A stretch of DNA of 64,000 nucleotides from Maniola hyperantus (Eukaryota > Arthropoda > Insecta > Lepidoptera > Nymphalidae): contig NC_048555.1 of the NCBI RefSeq assembly GCF_902806685.2, forward strand, positions 3,968,001 to 4,032,000, written 5' to 3'. Positions 51,700 through 62,640 of the stretch are shown in pieces (position 1 is the first letter of the stretch; each line of letters starts with the position of its first letter). Position numbers and translations under genes: made by a program. The notes beneath the pieces were generated by a model. It was not told where the DNA came from. It searched no databases and was given only the letters and a program-made list of their open reading frames with translations.

Positions 51700-53085
51700 A
51701 ACAACTTGCGTAGAAATTGACTTGTTGAGACTTGCGAGAATTTTTAAAGTGCAATTGATTTGCAAGTAATTTGCATGAACTAACTTCTGCGAGTTTTATT
51801 GCTAGTGTCCATTTAACTAAAGTCAAACTTTAATAATATCAATAAATTTGTTACATTAATTACAAGAGCTGTTATTACTGAATCTAGGTCTAGATTTTAT
51901 TCATGTTACTTACTAATTAAATATTATTTACTTGTAGGTAAGAATAATTTACTTTGAATTATTTTAGATTTATAAATTACTAAATGGGTCGTTATCACGT
52001 TTCGCTCAAATTACTTTTCCAAGGCCATAACTCGTATGTCTGCAACGTTTAATTAAAAACTGAGTGGAAGTATTACAGCCTCTTAAACACCAACGAGCTA
52101 TGAGAGAGAAGTAACTGAAACAAAACATGGCAAAACTCATTCCTCTCCCTTTCCAAATTACTCGTCAGGGAATTCGATGATTTTTATGGTGCTTTATTTT
52201 CATAAAACGCCAAAGAAATGTTTCTTTTCAGATAAAGAATATTTTGTTGAGGCTGGTTCGTTGCAAGAAAGCGGCTAATACCACACAATAGTCGAATTTT
52301 TTAGTTTGTCAAACAAAAAACTTCATTTCTATCCGCACGGTGTGTTGTTTCAGCCGCAACATCACGCGACGCGCATTGCGCCGTGTCTCCAGAAATGAAC
52401 CGTAAGTGTGGAAAGACATTGCGTAAAAAAAATTACGATGTCGTGTTGTCGGGAGAACTTTGCCAGATATATTTCACTATCATTGCCATCCAGTGATTTT
52501 CAACGCAAGTAATTTTTGATGGTTTCTTAGGTACATTAATAAATCAATAAAAGTGTAAAAATAAAAATAAAATTATATGCTCAATATTGATAAATCTCGG
52601 CGAAACGCGATAATAAAAACATAAGTAGATATTTATTTTATTTGTTCTAGTTATTTTTTATTTCACGTGTTTTAGATTATTCTACTTCTTTTTTACGGAA
52701 TAAAACGGTTATTTCATACACGGCTAGCAGCGGTCGTGAAAGGTGAGAATATAAAACGTGTAAGTACCCATTAAAGTGTACGTACACTCACAACACAACT
52801 AGGTACACCTAGCACAAGTTAAAAAGTCCCGCTGCGAGCTCGCGAGGGGAGAATGGGGCAACATAAATATACAGCAGGTGACACTTCATAATTACACGTA
52901 ATTATTTTTTTACTCTAGTGTGCTGTTTGAAAAGGTTTTTATTTTTGAATGAGTTGAAACAACACACCGTTATTGACTTTCATGCATTTGTTAATAATAT
53001 GGATTTATTAAACTTCTTTTTTTTATGTGAGGACAATAATTAATGAGCGTTTTCCTGAGATCTACCGAGTAATAAGTGTTAGAAT
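51700..53085. other. Unique AT-rich sequence
   Basis: No supported gene, RNA or repeat. 52330-52400 (CAGCCGCAACATCACGCGAC..CGTGTCTCCAG) is a small GC-richer patch ending in a GTAAGT-like donor, which could be an untranslated exon, but nothing confirms it. Confidence 0.35.
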
Positions 53086-53089
53086 ATCA

Positions 53090-53332
53090 GAAAAAACCGG
53101 CCTAGTGCGAGTCAGGCTCGCGCAATGAGGGTTCCGTACTACAGTCGTATTTTTTCGACATTTTGCACGATAATTCAACAACTATGATGCATAAAAATAA
53201 ATAAAAATCTGTTTTAGAATGAACAGGTGAAGACCTTTCATATGATACCCCACTTGATATAGTCACTCACTTCGAAAGTTGAAAATACTAGTTATTAGTT
53301 CGAGACCACAATTTAATTTTTTTTGGTTATCG
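53090..53332 (+). repeat. CCGGCCAAGTGCGAGT-family repeat, left half
   Basis: It starts AAAAAACCGGCCTAGTGCGA then GTCAGGCTCGCGCAATGA and matches 36703-36950. The right half is missing, and a reversed fragment of the same family follows at 53745-53840. Confidence 0.85.
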
Positions 53333-53410
53333 CGAGAGACACTTCCAAAGTGGTAAAATATGTGCCCCCCCCTTACTTCTAAAATATGAGAATGTTAAAA
53401 CTAAAAAAAA

Positions 53411-53685
53411 TATCATCCATCCATCCATCCATCCATCAGCCTGTTTGCGTCCACTGCTGGACATAGGCCTTTCCAAGAGCGCGCCACCAAACACGGTCCT
53501 CCGCCTTCCTCATCCAACCGCTCCCCACCACCTTCTTCAGGTCATCGGTCCAGCGGGCGGGGGGTCGTCCTACACTGCGCTTACCGGTACGCGGTCTCCA
53601 CTCCAGAACACGTCTGCCCCATCGGCCATCGGTTCTGCGACAGACATGGCCTGCCCATTGCCACTTCAGCGCGCTAATCTAAAAA
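53411..53685 (-). pseudogene. RTE-clade LINE, C-terminal fragment with (ATCC)n tail
   Basis: The minus strand encodes ALKWQWAGHVCRRTDGRWGR then RVLEWRPRTGKRSVGRPPAR and WTDDLKKVVGSGWMRKAEDR, the conserved C-terminal stretch of lepidopteran RTE LINE ORF2. It ends at a (GGAT)n tract, the typical short-repeat 3' end of RTE elements. The reading frame is almost clean, so the insertion is fairly recent but strongly 5' truncated. Confidence 0.85.
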
Positions 53686-53744
53686 AAAAATATATGATGT
53701 ACAATTACCATGCAAACTTCCACCGAAATTAGTTTGAACGAGAT

Positions 53745-53840
53745 TTAGTAAGTTTGTGATTTATGATTTATCGTGCAAAATGTTGATAAAATACGATTGT
53801 AGTACGGAACCCTTAGTGCGCGAGTCTGATTCGCACTTGT
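53745..53840 (-). repeat. CCGGCCAAGTGCGAGT-family fragment, reversed
   Basis: GATTTATCGTGCAAAATGTT then AAAATACGATTGTAGTACGG and GCGCGAGTCTGATTCGCACTTG correspond to one terminus of the family. Confidence 0.75.
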
Positions 53841-54126
53841 TCAAGTAAATAATAACTGTGGGTTGGGAAGGTCCATGAGAGCAAAGCCCGAGGGTCGCAG
53901 AAAGCCACGCATTATTGTATTGTTAAAAATTGTTTGGAGCGTTAACAATTCGCTTCACGCTATACTATTATGACTAACTGTTACTTCAGCTTCAGAGGCA
54001 CGAGGTATACAACTATGAAATTAAATGTAATAATAGTTCAATAAAACTCACTATCCTTTAATCAAAATAAAGCATCTATCAGTCTACCACAGAAATATTC
54101 ACCAGTAGATTAATGATATACGTTTT

Positions 54127-54299
54127 TTAGAAATTCCGTGGGAACTCTTTAATTTTCCGTGATAATTGTAAAGTATGTCTTTCCCCGGGATGTAAGCTAA
54201 CTCTGTACAAAATTTCATCAAAATCGGTTGAAATGTTGGGCCTTAAAAAAGACAGACAGACAGACAGACACACTTTCGCATTTATAATATTAGTATGGA
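54127..54299 (-). mobile_element. Helitron-like repeat, 3'-truncated, reversed
   Basis: TTCCGTGGGAACTCTTTAAT, CCCGGGATGTAAGCTAACTC, then (GACA)n and TTTATAATATTAGTATGGAT. The CTAG end is missing. Confidence 0.85.
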
Positions 54300-55248
54300 T
54301 TAATTTTGAAGTTTTGTTATGTTCGCCTATAGTCAAGTGAACGGAATAAAATTATGTCAACTCATAATTTAGCAAATTGGAAGACGATAACAGGTAGTTA
54401 AAATCCTAAATCCTAAATGTTTATTTAATGCAATAATCTCATCCGAGCAGCAGTGGGACCAGGGTGTCAGCGATAACATGAAATTGACACCGCGTCATCA
54501 ATCACTTTAGAGCGAGTGGGCCGATTGAGTGTATAGTGTCGTGTTGCAGTTGTGGTTATCGGCTTCAAATTGCTGTCACTCTAGTGATTAACTGTGCAAC
54601 ACTGCTTAAAACGCCCTAATACTTGTATGTTTATGATACCCTAGTGCTAACTTTCTAAAGCTTTTTATCCGTTCTATCTAGATTTTTATAGAAGGTTTCA
54701 TTTGTTTCATTTCTTTCCTGATAAAATTAAGTCAGTAGGAAGGTATCTTATTTTATTTCTATCTTGATTTAATGATCGCTAAAAATGATTTATTCTTTAC
54801 ATGTATTTTTAAAGATCTATTCTATTTTGTAACAAACCAGTTTCTTTAATAACACTATTCTTAGTTTTATGGCTTTAGCGGTACAAACTATAAATTTCAT
54901 ACTCGAGTACACACTTGAAACTTTGTATGCAATTGTTTTTTTTACCTATCTATAAAATTCAAAGCAAATTATGTTTAACTAGGCGTCAATCCCAAAACCA
55001 ACAGTCGAGCAAAATAGACTGGATAAAAGTACCTACCTAGTTGACCGCGATCAAATAAACGGACATAAAAGTGAACATGGATGCAGAACTGAATAGAAGT
55101 AGATGCCTAACTAAACGCAGTCATCATCATCATGATCAACCCATCGCCGGCTCACTACAGAGGACAGATCTTCTCTCAAGGGTTTTGACCATAGTTTACC
55201 ATGCAGGTTTCCTCACGATTTTAGCGTTTAAACTATCGTGAGTGATTT

Positions 55249-55753
55249 CCATCTATATATATAAAATTCAAAGTCCTGACTGACTGACTGACTGGCTGAC
55301 TGACTGACTGACTGACATATTATATATCAACGCACAGCCTAAACCGCTGGTCCTAAAGACATTGGAGGTTCTATTCTTTGTAAAGAGTAGGTATCCACTA
55401 AGAAAGGATTTTTCGAAATTCCACCCCTAAGTGGGTTAAATGGGGGATGGAAGTTTGTATGAAAGTCGCTCATTTTTCAAGTTATTTGCATGAAAATTGG
55501 TATTTGGGTTTTCGGTCACAAATGAAGAAATACGTGTTTCAGGATTTTTGGAAAATTTGCCCATAATGGCGGTAAAATAGGGGATGAAGGATTGTATGAA
55601 AGTCCGACATTTTTCAAGTTATTTGCATGAAAATTGGTATTTGGGTTTTCGGCAACAAATGAAGAAATATGTATTTCAGAATTTTCGGAAATTCATCCCC
55701 TACCTCGATTTTCTAAATTCCACCCGAGCGAAGCCGGGGCGGGTCAGCTAGTT
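55249..55753 (+). mobile_element. Long Helitron-like repeat (about 500 bp)
   Basis: It starts CATCTATATATATAAAATTC, (GACT)n at 55276-55314, an internal 130-bp block repeated twice (GCATGAAAATTGGTATTTGG at about 55490 and 55626), and ends GAGCGAAGCCGGGGCGGGTCAGCTAG. Confidence 0.8.
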
Positions 55754-55757
55754 ATAT

Positions 55758-55912
55758 ATAATATCTGTCCCGGCTTTACTCACGTGTTTAGTCAAGGGAG
55801 TCAGTTCGCGCACGCGTCGCGGTTGTGACTGTGAAAAAGGACCCCGGATGGGTTCGAAACTAGTCGGGCTAACGTCGACTAATCACGTGAGTAAAGCCGG
55901 GACAGATATTAT
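55758..55912. mobile_element. Foldback MITE with perfect 29-bp inverted ends
   Basis: ATAATATCTGTCCCGGCTTT then ACTCACGTG (55758-55786) is the exact reverse complement of 55884-55912. The interior contains GTTCGAAACTAGTCGGGC. Arms this perfect suggest recent mobilisation or gene conversion. Confidence 0.9.
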
Positions 55913-56372
55913 TTCCTCACGATGTTTCCCTTCACCGGTAAAGCAAGTGATATTCAGGTAATTACTTAAAACGCACATAACTCCGAAAAATTAAAGGTGC
56001 TTGCCCGGGATCGAACCCTCGAACTCCGATTCGGAGGCGGACGTCCTATTCACTAGGCTATAACAACGTTAGACGATATTTGTTTGTAAATAAAAATGTA
56101 TTTTCATTACAAAACGTAAACGTACTCAAGTCTCCGAGTAGGTAGGCTACACGAACGATTTCCGCACATTTCCCTGCGCTTCCACTTAATGTTTGTATTT
56201 TTCTACAACCCACTTTCAAGTTCCGACATTATCACAGTCGACAGGTTAGATTTAGAAAGCGATGTAACGTTACAGTGCATAACATTATAAGTTACAACGT
56301 CACATTAATACAATAGCGAACGGTACATTTGATTCTGAATGCACGAGGAAATTGTACTTTGCGATTTATGAC

Positions 56373-56578
56373 TTACTAGATGAAACCCGCGACTTCGTCC
56401 GCGTGGATTTAGGTTTTTGAAAATCCTGTGGGAGTCTTCAATTTTCAATAAAAAGTAGCCTATGTCCTTCCCCGGGATGCAAACTATCTCTGTACCAAAT
56501 TTCGTTAAAATCGGTTGAACGGTTGAGCCGTGAAAAGCAGCAGACAGACAAACTTTCCCATTTATAATATTAGTATGG
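56373..56578 (-). mobile_element. Helitron-like repeat, reversed, first of a tandem pair
   Basis: It starts ACTAGATGAAACCCGCGACT and ends TTATAATATTAGTATGG, full length. The next copy begins immediately with the ACTAGATCATGCTCGCGACT at 56579. Confidence 0.9.
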
Positions 56579-56816
56579 ACTAGATCATGCTCGCGACTTC
56601 GTCCGCGTGGATTTAGGTCTTTAAATATCCCGTGGGAACTCTTTAATTTTCCGGGATCAAAAGTAGCCTATGTCCTTCCCCGGGATGCAAGCTATCTCTA
56701 TATCAAATTTCATCAAAAACTGTTAAACGGATGGGCCGTGAAAAGCTAGCGGACAGACAGACAGACGTACAGACAGACAGACAGACACACTTTCGCATTT
56801 ATAATATTAGTATGGA
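56579..56816 (-). mobile_element. Helitron-like repeat, reversed, second of a tandem pair
   Basis: ACTAGATCATGCTCGCGACT to TTTATAATATTAGTATGGAT with an expanded (GACA)n at 56751-56785. It shares about 85-90% with its neighbour by eye. Confidence 0.9.
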
Positions 56817-56819
56817 TAG

Positions 56820-58350
56820 AGAGAGAGCGCCAGCGCGTTGCAGACCCTATGCGTATTAGGTACCCCCAACACGGAACGTTTGTTTGGATCATGGTGGCTT
56901 TGGGACATAACAGGTAATAAAGGTGTAAAATATTTTACGCCTATTGTAGATCATTAAATTAATTAAAAGTGGCGGACCTACATCTACATATTATTATTGT
57001 TTTATATTATTTGCAAATAAAATAGCATGTTAATTTTTCTTCTTCGTCAATCTAGCGCATTTCGATGCTTTATCCAAGTTTTGCTTGTAATAATATAACA
57101 TCTAAACAATTTGTTTTTTACTATTCCTTTGAAGTTTACACAAACACCAAATAATGCTATTTTATGAGTCTCTTTCCTAGAGTAATGCTTTAGTTTTGTT
57201 ATTTGGACAGCCTTCCTATAACTCATAACAAAGAGCCCGACCGCAGAGATCGTAACAAAAGAATATAAGAAATATCTCCCCTACAATGCGAATCGGATCG
57301 CGGATACATCTAGGGTTGTCGTTCTTACCGATTTATCTTCCTGAAACATTACTGTGAATATAACCGTTTTTGGTGTGTCGTTTCTTCGTTTACAGGTGTG
57401 TGTTTCATTATTGTGATGTTATGAAATAAGTTTTTTTTAAATAGAGATAGCGAGCAAATCAGCAGGAAGGTCACCGGATCTAAAGTGACTACCACCGCCT
57501 ATGAACATTTGCAGCACCAGAGGAACTGCAGATGCGTTGCCGGCCTTGTGTGTAGAGAACTAAAAACTAACAAATAAAAATCTTTGTTTACATAGCAACG
57601 GGTTATCGTTTAATTTTTTGGCCGATATTTTAACTTTAAACTATCTTATGTCGTAGGGCGTTAATGTAGGATCAGACAAATCTGTATGGTGCAACATGCA
57701 GAATGCGATATGGACCGCCCGCCCTCCCACAGCTAAACATGCAGATAAAACTGCGTGTATGGCGTGAAGTAGGGCGGGATAAAATAAAGAAAAGATATTC
57801 GATAAAGGTATACCTACCTACAAACTAATTTCAAGTTTTTTTGTACAGTTTCACACCTAAAGACCTCCAATAGACTATATCCCGACGGGGCTTCAGAAAA
57901 TGGAGTATCAATCCCTAGAAAATACAACAACCCTTGCCTATCGGGGAAAATTGTGCGCCTCTCGAATATCTCCAGTACATAGTTAAAATCTCTTCTCGTA
58001 TTTTATCAAAGGGAATGGGCAAACAGCTTTGGCGGATAAATTGCTTTTGCGATATGGGAAACGTTATTTTTCTATGATACTATCTAATCTGTTACTTTAG
58101 TGTAAGTTTATCTGTAAAAGGAAACAATCTATTCCGTGTTTTAGCGTTTCGAGCACTTCAAGTGTTTGTTCGTATCTTTTTGATTGATCTGAAGTATTTG
58201 CTGGGAACAAGCCTCTTTATGAGTAGTTATTTCCCTCTGATTACTGCTATTTGTAAAGAGTTACATTGCTTTGATTAATATTAATATCTCCTTACTTTTA
58301 TGATAACGTGTCTACTCTGCAACATTAGGAGCTCTCATCATATTTTTTCA
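56820..58350. other. Unique sequence without recognised features
   Basis: No ORF, RNA gene or repeat supported. The composition is AT-rich with scattered GC-richer patches near 57650-57780. Confidence 0.4.
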
Positions 58351-58356
58351 TCTGAA

Positions 58357-58413
58357 TATACTGTACATACCTATCTGTTATACTGTACATACCTATCTGT
58401 TATACTGTACTTA
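58357..58413 (+). repeat. 22-bp tandem repeat, about 2.5 units
   Basis: TATACTGTACATACCTATCT (plus GT) repeats at 58357, 58379 and partly at 58401. Confidence 0.92.
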
Positions 58414-58539
58414 TATTCCTTTTTCTAATATTGAATATCACCAGATTTTTATGGTTGCTTAGTACTTTATAAACTGAACATTATTTTCTAGCAGCACGAT
58501 CGATAGTCTGCGTATATATTACGTTATATGGGCAATTTG

Positions 58540-59240
58540 ATAAGTCCGGGCACTATTAATAATGGCCGGTCTGTTGTATTCATAATGCCCGACTCAATTG
58601 GACAATGTGATTAAAACAGCATGATTAATCACTTTTCCCGGCCATTATGAATAATGCCCACCCTATCTTGGGAAAAGTAATAAAATAGGTAAACTGTAGT
58701 GTTTTTGTTTATAAAATGAAATTAACTTACAAAATTTTCATGAAAAGTCAACAAAAATTAAACTATATAGGAAAAACAGGCACAGAGAACTTAGGCTGCA
58801 AGAGCGAGCGAAGCGAGCACGGGACATGGGGCACCCCGACTCGGATCCCCTTCGTGGTTATTTCTTTTTAAACCACCCAGAAAAAGGAGCCCTGCGATGC
58901 GGGGCTCCGTCGACCTGGCCTCTGTCGTGGTAGTGTTCATCACTTTTGCAAAGTAAAACATTTGTTAATAGAATGTTTGTCAAATGTTTTTTGTAAAATG
59001 ATAATGTTTGCGGAATACGACGTTTGTGATTTGATTAGTTTTTGTAACCTTTTTGGGAATTATTCATACTGCCCGGTCCAAGTGATAAATTCAAGCTATC
59101 TCAAACATGACTTATTACATGGACCACGGGCCGTTGGGCTTTATTAATAATGGCCGATCAAAGTGATAAATTAATCACTTTGCCCATCACTCTTGGGCAT
59201 TATTAATAATGGCCGGTCCTTATTAATAATGCCCAGTTAA
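58540..59240. repeat. Cluster of ATTAATAATGGCC palindromic repeats
   Basis: ATTAATAATGGCCGG, ATTAATAATGCCC and their reverse complements occur at about 58555, 58640, 59143, 59198 and 59218, with AATCACTTT/AAAGTGATT motifs between them. They look like ends of one or two foldback elements; the stretch 58785-58925 between them contains a GC-rich hairpin GAGCCCTGCGATGCGGGGCTC (near 58889-58909). Confidence 0.6.
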
Positions 59241-59449
59241 TAACGTTACCCGTAACATACACACTTCGTAAATTGTAACTCAATTTCGAACAGAATTTTT
59301 ATTTCGATTTGTGAATTTTATAGTGTCATTTTAATCTTTTTTGCTTCTGGAAATACAAATTGTCACTCTCCCTCTCCTATATCTATATATTTTATTTCTC
59401 ATTGCTGAAGGTCGTGACCGCTTTCCTTTATTTGTATAAAAATATATAA

Positions 59450-59765
59450 AAATAATAATGGTAGCAGCTTTCTTGGGGTAATGCGGTGGGTTCCTACTTC
59501 TTTACGCATTCGATCATTTACGAATTCGACTCAGGTTTCAGTAATTAATAATTATCAGATGTAAGTGGTAATAACAAGGACCGGTGCAGATGGCTCAATG
59601 TGTTCTTTGAGGCACGGAGGATATGAAAAGGCCAAATTTGGACACCTAGTCGGTTACCCATCCAGTTACCGGCCGGGGTCAATGTTGCTTAACGTGCGTG
59701 TGATTTTTGATATGCGCTGTCACAACTAGGCCACACGTCAAAGTTGTCACAAGTGCCATGAATAA
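59450..59765 (-). repeat. Repeat with a 5S rRNA-like core, copy 2
   Basis: The minus strand at 59693-59651 reads GTTAAGCAACATTGACCCCG then GCCGGTAACTGGATGGGTAA and CCG. This closely follows the 5S rRNA internal control region. Downstream CTAGGTGTCC and TTTGGCC also resemble the end of 5S. The 5' half of 5S is barely recognisable. It may be a 5S-derived SINE or a 5S pseudogene; the related copy at 4300-4620 favours a repeat family. Confidence 0.5.
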
Positions 59766-60356
59766 TTTACATAACTGGTGTAATAACAATTATTACTTCC
59801 TACTTCAATGCATTTACTACTTAGATACTTGTAATTTATTTATAAACATCTAATTACAGTCAACTTTGATAAGTTCCCTATTACTAGTTGGTTATTTAAA
59901 CTGTTCTTGTAAAATATATTTATTAAATAGATACTTCTCGAGTATATAATTTATTATTGCCTACAATTGCCTATAACGACCACATTTAATATAATTAAAC
60001 TCATCAATCATATGAAGACAATGATGATTAAATAATACCTAAACACATTAATTTTCAATAACTTCGTACCATCGTATAATTGAATAGTAGTTAAATTAAA
60101 ATACAAATTATGTATAAATAAAAATATTGTAAAGTGTAATCATAATAAACAATTATATTTTAAAATATGCAGAAACTATAATTTCAAACAATTTTCAATT
60201 CAAGGTTTTAATTATTATTATGAATACGAATTCAAATTCATAGGATATATTAAATTTATTCATGGAAAATTATAATTCTTGTAAAACAGCAGTTGTTTTA
60301 ATTATTTTTCTTGAAAATATAAATTGCAATAAACGTTTCAAGAGGCATCCCGACTA

Positions 60357-60590
60357 ATATTATAAAGGCGAAAGTTTGTATGTGTGTGTTTGTGTGTGTG
60401 TGTGTGTGTGTGTTTGTTACTCCTTCACGCAAAAACTACTGGACGGATTTGGCTGAAATTTAGAACGGAGATAGATTATACCCTGGATTAAAGCATAGGC
60501 TATACTTTTCATCCCGAAAAATCAAAGAGTTCCCGCGGGATTTTGAAAAATGAAAATCCACGCGGACGAAGTCGCGGGCATCAGCTAGTA
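60357..60590 (+). mobile_element. Helitron-like repeat with TG microsatellite
   Basis: GACTAATATTATAAAGGCGA then (TG)n at 60378-60412, GGATTTGGCTGAAATTTAGA, ending GGACGAAGTCGCGGGCATCAGCTAG before T. Same subfamily as 41970-42201. Confidence 0.9.
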
Positions 60591-60679
60591 TTTTTTAATA
60601 AAAGATCAAATAAAATAAAATAAACTGCCGAAATAAAATAACTGTCGGAATAGCGAAAAAGTAACCTCCTTAATCCAAC

Positions 60680-60912
60680 TAATATCCATGTGCGAAAGTG
60701 TGTGTCTGTCTGTCTGTCTGTCATTCATTGCTAGCTTTTTGCGACTGACCCGTTCAACCGAGTTTGACGAAGTTTGCCACAGAGGTAACTTGCATCGCGG
60801 AGAAAGACATAGGTTATTTTTGTCCTGGAAAATCTAAGAGTTCTCAGGGGATTTTTAAAAACTGAAATAAACGTGGACTTAGGTTTTTTTGAAGTCGTGG
60901 GCATCATCTGTT
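60680..60912 (+). mobile_element. Helitron-like repeat, diverged
   Basis: CTAATATCCATGTGCGAAAG, (GTCT)n, GACCCGTTCAACCGAGTTTG; the 3' end is decayed to GAAGTCGTGGGCATCATCTG. Confidence 0.8.
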
Positions 60913-61037
60913 TGGTATAGAGATAGCTTCTATCCAGGACACGTATAAAGGCTACTTTATATCCCGGAAAATCAAAGAGTCTCCAAGCATTTTAAATACC
61001 TAAATCCACACAGAAAGTCGCCGGTATCATCTAGTCT
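60913..61037 (+). mobile_element. Helitron-like repeat, 3' fragment
   Basis: GATAGCTTCTATCCAGGACA, TATATCCCGGAAAATCAAAG, ending GAAAGTCGCCGGTATCATCTAG. Confidence 0.75.
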
Positions 61038-61281
61038 AAATAGACAAAAAAAAGGTGACTGACTGACTGACTAACTGATTAACTGACTGATCTATCAACA
61101 CACAGCTCAAACTACTGGACGGATCGGGCTGAAATTTATTGGCATGCAGATAGCTATTAATATGACGCAGGCATCCGCTAAGAACTAAGAAATAATTTTT
61201 GAAAATTCCTCCCCTAAGGGGTTAAAATAGGGGTTTGACATTTGTGTAGTCGACGCAGACGAAGTCGCGAGCACAAGCTAG
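61038..61281 (+). mobile_element. Helitron-like repeat, GACT type
   Basis: GGTGACTGACTGACTGACTA, GGATCGGGCTGAAATTTATT, ending AGACGAAGTCGCGAGCACAAGCTAG before T. It is the fourth Helitron-like copy in a row from 60357. Confidence 0.88.
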
Positions 61282-61539
61282 TTTCGTATAAAGCGCTTTG
61301 TAATTAACTGTTTGCTTAAGAAATGTATTACACAAATAAACTTTACGAGTCGATCGTTCGGACATAACTTTTTTATTATCTCACATGTTTTCTTGAACGA
61401 ATGCACATATACAAAAAAAGTGTTTTATCGCCATCCGCACGCTCATGGACAGGCATGTGGCCTTCATTCCCGGCTCCAATTATTACTTGAATGCTTTGTA
61501 ATAATTATCAATCGACCGCCTCCCGTATAGTAATAATTA

Positions 61540-61875
61540 TCATGACCAACCCATCGCCGCGCCGCCGGTTTGCTACCGAGCACGGGTCTCCTCTAAAATG
61601 AGACGGCTTTGGTATAGACTATATGGACTTTACACACCTTTGAAAACATTATGAAGAATTCTCTGACATGCTGGTGTCCGCACGATGTTTCCCTTCACTG
61701 TTAAAGCAAGGCTCATACACATTTGAAGCACATTTGAGAACATTATGGAGAACTCTCAGGCATGCAGGTTGCCTCACGATGTTTTTCTTCGCCGTTAAAG
61801 TAAGCGATATTTAATTACTTAAAATGCAGATAGCTCCGAAAAGTTAGAGGCGAGTGCCCGGGATCGAACCAAGAC
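61540..61875 (-). mobile_element. tRNA-derived SINE, reversed
   Basis: CATGACCAACCCATCGCCGC.. to CGAGTGCCCGGGATCGAACC (reversed B box). A duplicated internal block (GAACATTATGGAGAACTCTC at about 61737, and CATTATGAAGAATTCTCTGA at 61647) shows a local rearrangement. The RTE fragment follows directly. Confidence 0.85.
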
Positions 61876-61879
61876 CCGC

Positions 61880-62172
61880 GATTCGTTTGATGTCATATTT
61901 TGTCCACAGTGGGGGGCCTTCAAACGCTGCGCTTTCCGGTGCGAGGTTGCCATCCACCTTGAGACGCCAAAGTCTGTCGTGTTTTCGAATGCCCATTGCC
62001 TTTTCAACTTCGCAAACCGCTCACGCATGTCAGTTACTCTGGTTCTACAACGGATCTTCTTATTTCTGATTTGATCACGTAGAATCTTCAAGCACAGTTC
62101 TCTAGAGTCGAGATCGCCTACATAGTGACTCTGAGCTTTCTTACGAAGCCCATAGTTAGCTACCATGTCCAA
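61880..62172 (-). pseudogene. RTE-type LINE fragment
   Basis: The minus strand encodes LRDQIRNKKIRCRTRVTDMR then ERFAKLKRQWAFENTTDFGV. This matches the IRxRTRVTDxAQRVAKLKWQWAGHIAR segment of RTE LINEs, with changes at several usually fixed positions. It runs into the adjacent SINE without a break. Confidence 0.65.
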
Positions 62173-62483
62173 CCAAGTTGGATTCGGCGGCTAACCTCTT
62201 TCTTGAAATTGGAGCTAGCTGGATTGTGTGATAAATAATATTACGCTATGAATAAATCCGCTTCAATCAGGAAGGTATAACAGCAGTGTAACGTTTTGTG
62301 ATCCCTTCATGCATAAATGTTTGTGTAATAATTTCGGGAGCCATGTTCCCGCGGCTGCCCCTCTCCCTTCGTTCCGCGTTCGCCATGTTGCACATGCTTC
62401 ACGCGAAATCGTGTTTCTCTTTTTGTCATTCATTTTTGGACAAACAATTTACAGTCTTGTATGTCTTGTACTCACATCACTAA

Positions 62484-62640
62484 ACATATAATAAATGCGA
62501 AAATGTGTTTGTTGGTTTGCCCTTTAATCACGGCGCAAAGGAGCCACGGATCGACCTGATTTTTGGCATAGATATAGTCAAAGACCTGGAGAGTGACATA
62601 ACTACTTTTTATCCGGGAAAATCAATCCGATTCCCGGATT
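62484..62640 (+). mobile_element. Helitron-like repeat, truncated
   Basis: ATAATAAATGCGAAAATGTG, ATCACGGCGCAAAGGAGCCA, ACTTTTTATCCGGGAAAATC, then truncated before the 3' hairpin. Confidence 0.75.

Larger units (their letters stand above)
55123..56066 (-). mobile_element. tRNA-derived SINE interrupted by a composite insertion
   Basis: The left part (55123-55219) starts ATGATCAACCCATCGCCGGC. The right part (55912-56066) ends in a reversed tRNA-like head (GCCCGGGATCGAACCC..TTCACTAGGCTATAAC). TTTCCTCACGAT occurs at both internal borders (55208-55219 and 55912-55923), consistent with a 12-bp duplication around the inserted 55220-55911. Confidence 0.8.

Noticed and set aside
58889..58909. Intrinsic transcription terminator
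   Set aside because: The GC-rich hairpin lacks a T run and the genome is eukaryotic. It is treated as part of a repeat cluster.
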